A stretch of DNA of 13,439 nucleotides from UBA7692 sp033578915 (GTDB lineage: Bacteria > Bacteroidota > Bacteroidia > Chitinophagales > LD1): positions 1-13,439 of the forward strand of contig JAVQWQ010000053.1 in assembly GCA_033578915.1 (NCBI GenBank). The letters are read 5' to 3'. The notes below the pieces were generated by a model. It saw only the letters and a program-made list of their open reading frames with translations. It made no database searches and was not told the DNA's origin. The stretch's first letter is position 1, and each line of letters begins with the position of its first letter. Positions 7,155 to 13,439 of the stretch are shown piece after piece. The translations under genes and the position numbers were made by a program.

Positions 7155-8810
7155 TCATATTTTTAGGTTAAATTGCTCTGCAACATACACAGCATCCTCA
7201 TAACCTGCATCGGCATGGCGAATCACACCCAGCGCAGGGTCGTTATGAAGCACTCGATGCAATCTTTTTGCAGCCTGCTCAGTACCGTCTGCTACGATTA
7301 CCATTCCGGCATGCAATGAATATCCCATACCTACGCCACCTCCATGATGAAAACTTACCCAGCTTGCACCGCCCGCGGTGTTTATCAAAGCATTCAATAT
7401 CGGCCAGTCGGCCACTGCATCGCTTCCGTCTTTCATGCTTTCGGTTTCACGGTTTGGAGAGGCAACGCTACCGGTATCCAGATGGTCGCGGCCAATAACG
7501 ATTGGAGCTTTCACTTTTCCGCTTCTAACTAACTCGTTAAAAGCAAGAGCTGCCTTTTCTCTTTCACCCATGCCTAACCAGCATATACGCGCAGGCAACC
7601 CCTGAAAAGCAATCTTTTTGCCAGCCATGTCCAACCAGCGTAGCAATCCCTGATTTTCGGGAAAAAGCTCGCGTAATGTTTGATCACATACATAGATGTC
7701 ATGAGAGTCGCCACTAAGCGCTACAAATCTGAAAGGGCCTTTCCCTTTGCAGAAAAGCGGACGAATATAAGCCGGCACGAAGCCCGGAAAACTAAATGCA
7801 TTTTTAACATTGCGTTTATCTTTTGCCTGCCCGCGTAAATTATTTCCGTAATCGAAGGTAACAGCGCCTCTTTGTTGCAGTTGCAGCATCAAATGTACAT
7901 GTTTAGCCATGGTATCTAATGAGCGGGCACGATACTCTTCTGGATTGTTCTGTCGCAACACAGTAGCTTCTTCTACCGTTAGGCCTTCAGGGAAATAGCC
8001 ATTTAGCTCATCATGCGCAGAAGTCTGGTCTGTTAAGGTATCTGGGGTTACATTGCGTTCAATTAACCTTTCCAGCAAATCAACAATATTGCACTGTACT
8101 CCGATTGATAGCGCTCTTCCTTGCTCTTTTGCCTGCAGCGCGATATCTATCGCGCGATCAATATCGGTTTCCCATTCGTCTAGGTAACGGGTTTCTATCC
8201 TTCTTTGAATGCGCCACGCTTCCATTTCAGCTATCAGAGCAACACCTTCGTTCATAGTTATGGCCAAAGGCTGAGCGCCACCCATGCCTCCTAACCCCGC
8301 AGTAACATTCAGAGTTCCCTTTAGTGTTCCTCCAAAATGCTTATCTGCAACAGCCAGATAAGTTTCATAAGTGCCTTGCACGATGCCTTGCGTGCCTATA
8401 TATATCCAACTACCTGCCGTCATTTGCCCATACATCATTAATCCTTTGGCTTCCAATTCGCGAAAATGTTCCCAGGTGGCCCAGCGCCCTACAAGATTAG
8501 AATTTGCAATGAGCACTCGTGGCGCGTCTGGATGAGAGCGTAAAATTCCTACAGGTTTACCACTTTGTACCAACAAGGTTTCCTCATCAGAAAGATTTTT
8601 CAGACAATAGAGAATTTTGGCAAGCGCTTCATGGTTTCTTGCTGCTTTCCCTATGCCGCCATACACAATCAATTCTTCTCTTTTTTCTGCCACATCGGGA
8701 TGAAGGTTATTGAGCAGCATGCGGTATGCTGCTTCTTGTATCCATCCCTTACATACCAGTTTATTGCCTGTTGGAGGCAATGGAATTTGCGTTGTGGTTT
8801 CTATGTTCAT
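7155..8810 (-). CDS. hutU: urocanate hydratase
   Basis: Urocanase converts urocanate plus water to imidazolone propionate, the second step of histidine breakdown, using tightly bound NAD+ as an electrophile. The 551-residue length is the usual one. Visible signatures are GLGGMGG at 172-178 (NAD site), LPARICWLG with Cys410 at exactly the position known for the Pseudomonas putida enzyme, IVIGRDHLDTGSVASP at 437-452, RETESMKDGSDAVADWPILN at 454-473, WVSFHHGGGVGMGYSLHAG at 484-502, and NDPALGVIRHADAGYE at 523-538. All are intact, so the enzyme should be active. No hutH, hutI or hutG is nearby, so it is an isolated hut gene here. The gene starts at ATG 8810; the 8811-8941 gap contains an inverted repeat and the yegP-like gene's terminator. 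Confidence 0.98.
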   Translation of the reverse strand: MNIETTTQIPLPPTGNKLVCKGWIQEAAYRMLLNNLHPDVAEKREELIVYGGIGKAARNHEALAKILYCLKNLSDEETLLVQSGKPVGILRSHPDAPRVLIANSNLVGRWATWEHFRELEAKGLMMYGQMTAGSWIYIGTQGIVQGTYETYLAVADKHFGGTLKGTLNVTAGLGGMGGAQPLAITMNEGVALIAEMEAWRIQRRIETRYLDEWETDIDRAIDIALQAKEQGRALSIGVQCNIVDLLERLIERNVTPDTLTDQTSAHDELNGYFPEGLTVEEATVLRQNNPEEYRARSLDTMAKHVHLMLQLQQRGAVTFDYGNNLRGQAKDKRNVKNAFSFPGFVPAYIRPLFCKGKGPFRFVALSGDSHDIYVCDQTLRELFPENQGLLRWLDMAGKKIAFQGLPARICWLGMGEREKAALAFNELVRSGKVKAPIVIGRDHLDTGSVASPNRETESMKDGSDAVADWPILNALINTAGGASWVSFHHGGGVGMGYSLHAGMVIVADGTEQAAKRLHRVLHNDPALGVIRHADAGYEDAVYVAEQFNLKI

Positions 8811-8828
8811 ATAGCTAAGATAATAAAT

Positions 8829-8859
8829 ACGTACTTAATATAATCATTTAAGTGTACGT
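8829..8859. promoter_or_regulatory. imperfect inverted repeat upstream of hutU (candidate operator)
   Basis: ACGTACTTAA (8829-8838) and TTAAGTGTACGT (8848-8859) are inverted copies differing by a GT insertion, centred about 34 bp before the hutU ATG. On the minus strand a weak promoter-like pair, TTG then 18 bp then TATATTAA, overlaps it. A regulator site for hutU is possible, but the match could be chance in AT-rich DNA. Confidence 0.3.
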
Positions 8860-8882
8860 TCAATATCTACATTATTAAAAAC

Positions 8883-8917
8883 AAAAAGCCGGGATATTAT
8901 TCTATCCCGGCTTTTTT
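8883..8917 (-). terminator. intrinsic terminator after the DUF1508 gene (symmetric)
   Basis: A perfect 14-bp stem, AAAAAGCCGGGATA (8883-8896) with TATCCCGGCTTTTT (8903-8916), encloses a 6-nt loop. Runs of A and T flank both sides, so it could stop transcription in either direction. It starts about 25 bp past the TAA of the DUF1508 gene and separates that gene from hutU, giving each its own transcript. Confidence 0.9.
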
Positions 8918-8941
8918 CTTAAAATTTTCAATAGTGAAACG

Positions 8942-9274
8942 TTAGGCAGTTGTATCTTCAACTACAGCGCTAGGCGCATTGCTTTTAACAGCTTGAATTG
9001 CGTTTTCGCGCTCAGTCTCTGATGCATACATTTCACTGGTTCCAATAACCTGGCCGTTAGAAGCTTTTAGATTGAAGTAAAACTTTCCGTTAGAAGAGGT
9101 TTTGCGCTCGTAGCGTCCATCCTCAGGCGAATTTTTCTTAACAGATTCCACTCCGTTGAGGCAGGCTGCTTTGGTAGTGTAACCCTCGCTAACCAAAACT
9201 GAATCGTTGCCATTAATAACGAGGTTAAACTGAAATTCCCCGTTTTTCCTTGTTGTGATTACGAACTTGCTCAT
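8942..9274 (-). CDS. tandem DUF1508 (YegP-like) small protein
   Basis: The 110-residue protein consists of two DUF1508 repeats, about 5-52 and 56-101. Each has the repeat pattern of F-x-F-N-L near its start (GEFQFNLVINGND and GKFYFNLKASNGQ), then a SE-Y turn and a helix ending in SVK/AVKSNAP. Family members are small, widely distributed, folded alpha/beta proteins; E. coli YegP is one. No biochemical function is established. A single-copy gene with its own terminator, it has about 86 bp before the upstream hairpin and probably its own promoter there, though none was identified. There is no signal peptide, so it is cytoplasmic. Confidence 0.9.
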   Translation of the reverse strand: MSKFVITTRKNGEFQFNLVINGNDSVLVSEGYTTKAACLNGVESVKKNSPEDGRYERKTSSNGKFYFNLKASNGQVIGTSEMYASETERENAIQAVKSNAPSAVVEDTTA

Positions 9275-9360
9275 AATAAAAAATTTTAATAAAACAATGC
9301 GGCAATTCTATAAAATTAAATCTTAAAAAAAATGGAACGGATTAAATAAAATTAAAATTA

Positions 9361-9387
9361 ACGATAGATTAACGTATTATCTATCGT
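9361..9387 (-). terminator. probable intrinsic terminator of the T9SS-substrate gene
   Basis: A perfect 9-bp stem, ACGATAGAT (9361-9369) and ATCTATCGT (9379-9387), with a 9-nt loop, lies 18 bp beyond the TGA of the upstream gene. On the minus strand it is followed by a T-rich run (TTAATTTTAATTTTATTT). The stem has few GC pairs, so termination may be incomplete. Confidence 0.6.
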
Positions 9388-9405
9388 GTGTCTAAAAGAG
9401 ATTGA

Positions 9406-10887
9406 TCACCTAACCAACGTTACATTTCCGCTGACGAATTTAGATTTTTTCATGTTGAAGGTTTGATATTCTGCTGTCCAGGCATAAACTCCTATCCCCT
9501 GCTCATGCGTCTTGTAAATACCATCCCAGCCGATTTTCGGATTATCGGTTTCAAAGATCAATTCACCCCAACGATTATAAATCTGGAGCTTGAATTTCTT
9601 CAGATTTTTGTTCAATGGCCTGAAAACATCGTTTACCCCATCTCCATTAGGAGAAAAACCTGTTGGCATAAAAAGATCATCCGGTAAAACTCTTACGCTA
9701 ACTGTGTCAGAAGCGCTGCATCCTGAAGCATCGGTTACTATCAAAGTATAAACAATAGCTTCTGCAGGAGTTACATCAGGTGTAGGACAATCCGTACAGG
9801 ACAAAAAAGTAGGTGGCAACCAGTTATAGGAAGGACTATTTATTCCAGTAACAACCGGATTAAGCTGGCCGGTCTCACCTTCAACCAATTCTAAGGTTGG
9901 GCCTGCGTCAATAGTAAATCGCTTGGCAGCAAGCGCATGCTGGGCATGAGTATCAGGAAATGAATATCCTACAACAACTGTGGCAAAGCCTTGGACATTT
10001 CCCTGTGTGCTTGTGCCGGTGTAATTCCATAATTGGTTGATGCGCCAGTTGGCTTGAGCATTCCACACTCCATCGTTAGCAGGGTCGTAAAACATAGTAA
10101 CTGCAGCAGGGTTTGAACCGGCTAATCGCTGAATATGGTGATAAAAATTAGGGTTCACTTTACATAAACTATCATCAAATTGATTGACATTGAAACCCGC
10201 AGCAGTGGCATCTCCCTTGATGGTTCGCACCCCAAAAATGTGCGTGCTTGCGGCTGAGGGCCTGATTTCGATAGGGCGATACAAAGAGCTGCCCAGGCTG
10301 GAAGGAGAACCCGTGGGGAATAAGTATGCTGCTGTAGTGTTTGTTGCTCTGGATAGATTGCCGTAACCCAAAGACGACACAAAACCATTGTTCCGGAAAA
10401 TAGCATTCGGATTGGGGTTGGATACATACATACGATAGTCCTCTGTAGCCAACTCCGCATCGTTCAAACGAAGAATGCCTGTAACTTCCTGGTCAATGGT
10501 TTGGGTTTTTACTACATTACCACCTAGCAAAGCAAGATTATTAAATATAGTAGGTTGCGAACCGGTAAGCAGCTGCGCCCCACCTACCATCTCTACCCAG
10601 CTTCCGTTGCCGCTGTATGTTCCGTTATTAATCCAATCTCCGGTAAGGCGAATAGTGTCTCCGCTGCCATTAATTGTTGCATCATTTCTCACATATCCTT
10701 CGACAACCACGGTACCTTCGTTGGCAATCAAACCGGACGCATTCTGCACCGAGTTTGTTTTGACGATCATAAATCCTCCATTCTTCACATACATATTAGC
10801 GCCATTGTTGTAAAACAGCGCCTGAGCAGATAGTAAAACAGGAAATACCAGAGATAAAAAAACAATTGCTTTTCGCAGCATATACAT
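9406..10887 (-). CDS. secreted/surface protein with T9SS type B (gliding-motility) C-terminal sorting domain
   Basis: The 493-residue protein begins with a signal peptide (MLRKAIVFLSLVFPVLLSAQA; ATG 10887 or 10881 both possible). Residues about 25-300 are rich in Asn/Gly/Thr short strands with spacings like ANEGTVVVEGYVRNDATING, suggesting a beta-solenoid-like passenger; I do not recognise a catalytic domain. Residues about 329-402 look like an Ig/PKD-type beta sandwich (paired Cys at 365 and 368, then VYTLIVTDASGCSASD). The last 90 residues match the type B sorting domain: FMPTGFSPNGDGVND, LQIYNRWGELIFET, GWDGIY, GVYAWTAEY and the terminal GNVTLVR. Such proteins are exported by Sec and then by T9SS and are usually attached at the surface or released. 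It is transcribed alone, divergent from rimP. Confidence 0.9.
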   Translation of the reverse strand: MYMLRKAIVFLSLVFPVLLSAQALFYNNGANMYVKNGGFMIVKTNSVQNASGLIANEGTVVVEGYVRNDATINGSGDTIRLTGDWINNGTYSGNGSWVEMVGGAQLLTGSQPTIFNNLALLGGNVVKTQTIDQEVTGILRLNDAELATEDYRMYVSNPNPNAIFRNNGFVSSLGYGNLSRATNTTAAYLFPTGSPSSLGSSLYRPIEIRPSAASTHIFGVRTIKGDATAAGFNVNQFDDSLCKVNPNFYHHIQRLAGSNPAAVTMFYDPANDGVWNAQANWRINQLWNYTGTSTQGNVQGFATVVVGYSFPDTHAQHALAAKRFTIDAGPTLELVEGETGQLNPVVTGINSPSYNWLPPTFLSCTDCPTPDVTPAEAIVYTLIVTDASGCSASDTVSVRVLPDDLFMPTGFSPNGDGVNDVFRPLNKNLKKFKLQIYNRWGELIFETDNPKIGWDGIYKTHEQGIGVYAWTAEYQTFNMKKSKFVSGNVTLVR

Positions 10888-10939
10888 TTAAACCAGATAT
10901 GAAAATAATCAGTTTTACGAAGAACGGAAATTTTTATGT

Positions 10940-10958
10940 TTTAATGAGGTTCATTAAA
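10940..10958. promoter_or_regulatory. 8-bp perfect dyad between divergent genes
   Basis: TTTAATGA (10940-10947) and TCATTAAA (10951-10958) are perfect inverted copies with a 3-bp spacer. They lie just upstream of the -33 element of the rimP promoter and within the T9SS gene's upstream region, so a regulator could act on either side. Chance is not excluded. Confidence 0.35.
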
Positions 10959-10965
10959 TTCTTAT

Positions 10966-10995
10966 TTGTTCAAAAAGAAATTTTTATGAACTTTG
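10966..10995 (+). promoter_or_regulatory. Bacteroidetes-type promoter for rimP-nusA-infB
   Basis: TTG at 10966-10968 is followed after exactly 19 bp by GAACTTTG (10988-10995), a 7 of 8 match to the -7 consensus TAnnTTTG. Spacing is the consensus one. Transcription would begin near 11000-11003, about 48 bp before the rimP ATG. Confidence 0.6.
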
Positions 10996-11011
10996 CACGG
11001 AGTTTGGTGAG

Positions 11012-11038
11012 AGGGGACAAACGTCCCCTTTTATTTTA
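11012..11038 (+). promoter_or_regulatory. GC-rich hairpin plus U tract in the rimP leader (possible attenuator)
   Basis: AGGGGAC (11012-11018) pairs with GTCCCCT (11023-11029) around a 4-nt AAAC loop, followed by TTTTATTTT. It has the form of an intrinsic terminator pointing into the operon and ends 10 bp before the rimP ATG. With the promoter above, the RNA would be only about 35 nt at that point, so it may be either an attenuator or a 5'-end stabilising hairpin. Terminator-containing leaders ahead of rimP are known in gammaproteobacteria. Confidence 0.55.
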
Positions 11039-11048
11039 GTTTTAAGGT

Positions 11049-11543
11049 ATGGAGGCTGTTTGTTTACATATTGAAAAATGGTTAGAGCCGGTGCTTTCGG
11101 AGCAAAATATTTTTTTAGTTGACATAAAATATTTGAAAGGAGGAAAGAAAATTGAAGTTTATGTGGATACTGATTCGGGGATTGATATTGAACAATGCGC
11201 TACTATTAGTCGCTTCCTGGAGAAAAAGCTGGAAGAATCCGGCATGGTGCCTTCAGATTACGTGCTCGAGGTGAGCTCTCCTGGCATGGACAATCCGCTA
11301 AAAGTGCCTCGCCAGTATTTTAAACGAATAGGCAGAACATTGCAGGTTTGGACCAATGATGGTTTGTATATTGAAGGAAAATTGCTGAAAGCCAACGATT
11401 CCGGTATTACCATCGAAAAACCTCAACGGACGCAAAAAGGCAGAAAAAAAACCTCTGAAAATATTGAAGAACAACAACCCACTGAAATACTACAACTACC
11501 CTACCAGCAAATTAAAAAAGCTTTTGTACAATTTAAATGGTAA
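11049..11543 (+). CDS. rimP: ribosome maturation factor RimP
   Basis: RimP assists 30S subunit maturation. The 164-residue product has the typical two-domain layout: an N-terminal alpha/beta domain with IFLVDIKYLKGGKKIEVYVD (21-40) and the signature YVLEVSSPGMDNPL at 71-84 (usually Y-LEVSSPGLDRPL), then an SH3-like C-terminal domain from about 92, KRIGRTLQVWTNDG and IEGKLL. Residues about 127-146 form a charged insertion with KGRKKTSE, a loop that varies between lineages. The ATG at 11049 follows a weak AAGG. It is first in the conserved order rimP, nusA, infB, with a 12-bp gap to nusA, so co-transcription is near certain. Confidence 0.97.
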   Translation: MEAVCLHIEKWLEPVLSEQNIFLVDIKYLKGGKKIEVYVDTDSGIDIEQCATISRFLEKKLEESGMVPSDYVLEVSSPGMDNPLKVPRQYFKRIGRTLQVWTNDGLYIEGKLLKANDSGITIEKPQRTQKGRKKTSENIEEQQPTEILQLPYQQIKKAFVQFKW

Positions 11544-11555
11544 AAACATCTGACT

Positions 11556-12803
11556 ATGAACAGTATCCAGCTAATAGATTCTTTTGCGGAATTCAAACAA
11601 CTGAAAAACATTGACCGCCCAACGCTCATGCGTGTGCTTGAAGATGTTTTTCGCTCATTGCTGCGAAAAAAATACGGAGACACTGATAACTTTGATATTA
11701 TCGTAAACACCGATAAAGGGGATATCGAAATATGGCAACGCAGAGAGATAGTAGAAGATGGCGCGGTTGAAAATCCTAACAAGCAAATTGCCCTCAGTGA
11801 AGCACGCAAAATCGAAGAAGATTTTGAAATAGGTGAAGAAACCTATGAGAAAATTGAGATAGAGGAATTTGGCCGCAGAGCAGTTCAGGCTGCAAAGCAA
11901 ACACTCGTCAGCAGGCTCATTGAGTTGGAAAAAGATGAAGTGTACAGAAAATACAAAGACAGGGTTGGCGACATTGTGAGTGGAGAAGTACACCAGGTTT
12001 GGAAAAATGAAATCCTCCTTTTAGATGATGATGGCAACGAGCTTATTTTACCTAAACGCGAAACCATCAAGTCTGACTTTTTCCGCAAAGGTGATAATGT
12101 TCGAGCTGTCATTAAAAAAGTTGAGTTAAGGGGTAATACACCTCAAATCATACTCTCGCGCACCGATCCATCTTTTCTTGCCAAATTACTCGAACAAGAA
12201 GTACCCGAAATCTTTGATGGTCTCATCGCTATTAAGAATGTAGTACGCGAGCCCGGAGAAAAAGCCAAAGTAGTTGTAGAATCATACGATGATCGTATCG
12301 ACCCCGTGGGTGCATGTGTAGGCGTAAAAGGTTCCAGGATACACGGTATAGTTCGCGAACTGAAGAACGAAAACATTGATATTATCAACCATACCAATAA
12401 CCTTAATCTGATGGTACAGCGCGCCCTCGCTCCGGCAAAGATTTCTTCCATGGAAATTGACCAGGAAAAGAAACACATCAATGTATATCTCAAACCGGAT
12501 CAAGTAAGCCTTGCCATCGGCAAAAAAGGAGTAAACATCAAGCTTGCCAGTAAGCTAGTAGGTTATGAGATTGATGTTTACAGAGAGGGTGATGAACTCG
12601 AAGAAGAATATGATATTGACCTGGATGAATTCAGTGATGAGATTGATCAATGGATGATAGATGAATTGAAAAAGATAGGTTGCGACACTGCACGGAGCGT
12701 ATTGAGTTTGAGTGACGAAGAACTTGTTCGCAGGTCTGACCTTGAGGAAGAAACGATTAAGGAGATTCGTAAGATTCTGCAGGCAGAATTTGACGAAGAT
12801 TAA
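11556..12803 (+). CDS. nusA: transcription termination/antitermination protein NusA
   Basis: NusA binds RNA polymerase and nascent RNA and modulates pausing, termination and antitermination. The 415 residues show the standard layout: an N-terminal polymerase-binding domain (about 1-130), an S1 domain (RVGDIVSGEVHQVWKNEILL, from 136), KH1 with GVKG at 256-259 in PVGACVGVKGSRIHGIVREL, and KH2 with GKKG at 322-325 in SLAIGKKGVNIKLASKL. After an acidic linker (about 346-366) there is one short helical domain (about 367-410, with DELKKIGCDTARSVL and RRSDLEEETIKEIRKIL), so the tail is shorter than the E. coli protein with its two acidic repeats; this is usual in Bacteroidota. It is separated from rimP by 12 bp and from infB by 140 bp. 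Confidence 0.98.
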   Translation: MNSIQLIDSFAEFKQLKNIDRPTLMRVLEDVFRSLLRKKYGDTDNFDIIVNTDKGDIEIWQRREIVEDGAVENPNKQIALSEARKIEEDFEIGEETYEKIEIEEFGRRAVQAAKQTLVSRLIELEKDEVYRKYKDRVGDIVSGEVHQVWKNEILLLDDDGNELILPKRETIKSDFFRKGDNVRAVIKKVELRGNTPQIILSRTDPSFLAKLLEQEVPEIFDGLIAIKNVVREPGEKAKVVVESYDDRIDPVGACVGVKGSRIHGIVRELKNENIDIINHTNNLNLMVQRALAPAKISSMEIDQEKKHINVYLKPDQVSLAIGKKGVNIKLASKLVGYEIDVYREGDELEEEYDIDLDEFSDEIDQWMIDELKKIGCDTARSVLSLSDEELVRRSDLEEETIKEIRKILQAEFDED

Positions 12804-12820
12804 TGAAATATGTTTTTTCG

Positions 12821-12906
12821 TCTTTTCCTGTTAAAGCGATGAGACAAATGTAGAAGTCAGAGTACCGTCACATATTGTTTCAACGTGAGTTTCCGGCAGG
12901 AAAAGA
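12821..12906. repeat. long-loop inverted repeat in the nusA-infB gap
   Basis: TCTTTTCCTG (12821-12830) and CAGGAAAAGA (12897-12906) are perfect 10-bp inverted copies 66 nt apart. In RNA they could close a domain that ends 23 nt before the infB ribosome site. It could equally be a chance match. Confidence 0.3.
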
Positions 12907-12943
12907 TGTTATTAAAAAAGGAAACACACAGGAGAAGAACAAT

Positions 12944-13439
12944 ATGTCGGAAGCTAAAACAATGAGGCTCGCCAAAGCAGCCAGTGTGTACAATGTATCC
13001 ACTGCCCATATTATAGAGAAGCTTAAGGAACATGGCTTTGACGTAGAAGATAAACCTACCTATAAGCTTACTCCTGAAATGGAGGCAGTGTTAGAAAAGG
13101 AATTTAATAAAGATAGAGCCATCAAACTTGAGGCAGAAAGTGTACTACCCGAAAAAACCCGTAAAGAACCAGTACACGCTCCTGAAAACATTGCCACAAC
13201 GAGACACCGCCTCCCGGACGAGGAAAAAGAAGTAATTATAAGAAGCAATACTGCCCCTATCGCGCCTCCCTTAACAACTCACGAAAAGAAGGTAGCATCC
13301 AAAACCACTGCTGAAAAGACTGAAACTATTATCAAGACGGAAGAAACTCAACCTTCTCCTTCTCCAGACGATAACGTAATAACAACACCCAAACCAACGC
13401 TTGAACCTCTGAAGATTCGGGGCAAGATAGACCTCGAAG
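12944..13439 (+). CDS. infB: translation initiation factor IF-2, N-terminal part (3'-truncated)
   Basis: IF-2 is the GTPase that brings initiator tRNA to the ribosome. The reading frame is open from ATG 12944 to the window end (165 codons plus one base), so the G domain lies beyond the window. The start is marked by an unusually clear Shine-Dalgarno AGGAG (12930-12934), 9 bp upstream. The first 50 residues are the IF-2 N-terminal domain (MSEAKTMRLAKAASVYNVST, then IIEKLKEHGFDVEDKP), and the long, low-complexity Thr/Pro/Lys/Glu linker follows, ending in a LKIRGKIDLE stretch like the VVGKIDL segment of Bacteroidota IF-2. It is third in the rimP-nusA-infB order. Confidence 0.95.
   Translation, partial: MSEAKTMRLAKAASVYNVSTAHIIEKLKEHGFDVEDKPTYKLTPEMEAVLEKEFNKDRAIKLEAESVLPEKTRKEPVHAPENIATTRHRLPDEEKEVIIRSNTAPIAPPLTTHEKKVASKTTAEKTETIIKTEETQPSPSPDDNVITTPKPTLEPLKIRGKIDLE

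Noticed and set aside
7268..7605. Three overlapping plus-strand open frames of 62-76 codons opposite hutU
   Set aside because: They are antisense to the highly conserved urocanase motifs, have no recognisable domain, and overlap one another.
8130..8160. GCGCGATATCTATCGCGCG-like palindrome
   Set aside because: It lies within the hutU coding sequence, at ordinary Ala/Ile/Asp/Arg codons, and is explained by codon use.
10475..10833. Plus-strand open frames of 92 and 112 codons opposite the T9SS-substrate gene
   Set aside because: They are antisense shadows of the signal-peptide and passenger region, with no start signals or domain matches.
12143..12493. Minus-strand 116-codon open frame inside nusA
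   Set aside because: It runs antisense to the conserved S1 and KH1 domains and has a composition typical of a reversed coding strand.
1..13439. tRNA, rRNA, CRISPR array, insertion sequence or prophage
   Set aside because: No cloverleaf-like segments, spaced direct repeats, transposase motifs, terminal inverted repeats or phage genes were seen.

Overview
The window looks like a chromosomal segment of a Bacteroidota (Bacteroidetes) bacterium, possibly near the Chitinophagaceae/Sphingobacteriia, though the exact lineage is a guess. The evidence is a secreted protein with a gliding-motility/type IX secretion (T9SS type B) C-terminal sorting domain, AT-rich intergenic DNA, mostly weak Shine-Dalgarno sites, and a promoter of the Bacteroidetes type (TTG-N19-close match to TAnnTTTG) before rimP. 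The organism infers oxygenase, histidine-degradation and core translation functions, but no RNA genes, insertion sequences, phage genes or CRISPR arrays were seen.

Region 1 (1-3822, + strand): a co-directional cluster with the C-terminal part of an alpha/beta hydrolase, a two-domain acyltransferase of the OlsF/'hemolysin' type, and a CapA-like exported protein whose reading frame breaks at an A8 tract and continues in another frame into a SPOR-like domain. Two members look like partial or complete pseudoenzymes. The PlsC-like half of the acyltransferase has lost its catalytic His and the motif-3 Glu, while its GNAT half looks intact. The CapA-like domain has lost nearly every expected metal-binding residue.

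Region 2 (3826-7042, - strand): four genes packed with 0-4 bp gaps. In transcription order they are a cupin/JmjC-type Fe(II)/2-oxoglutarate oxygenase, a LuxE-family acyl-activating enzyme, a small single-pass membrane protein with an external CxxC, and a polytopic membrane protein with a His cluster (HTTM-like at best). This looks like a dedicated, possibly undescribed modification or biosynthetic pathway and is the best candidate for a new system here.

Region 3 (7155-10887, - strand): separate single genes. These are urocanate hydratase (hutU, with no other hut gene in view), a tandem DUF1508 (YegP-like) small protein with a clear terminator, and the T9SS-sorted surface/secreted protein with its own terminator-like hairpin.

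Region 4 (10888-13439, + strand): the conserved rimP-nusA-infB translation/transcription operon (infB is cut by the window end). It is preceded by a dyad, a Bacteroidetes-type promoter and a compact GC-rich hairpin with a U tract that may be an attenuator.

Intergenic stretches are all below about 170 bp, so there is no long gene-free region.
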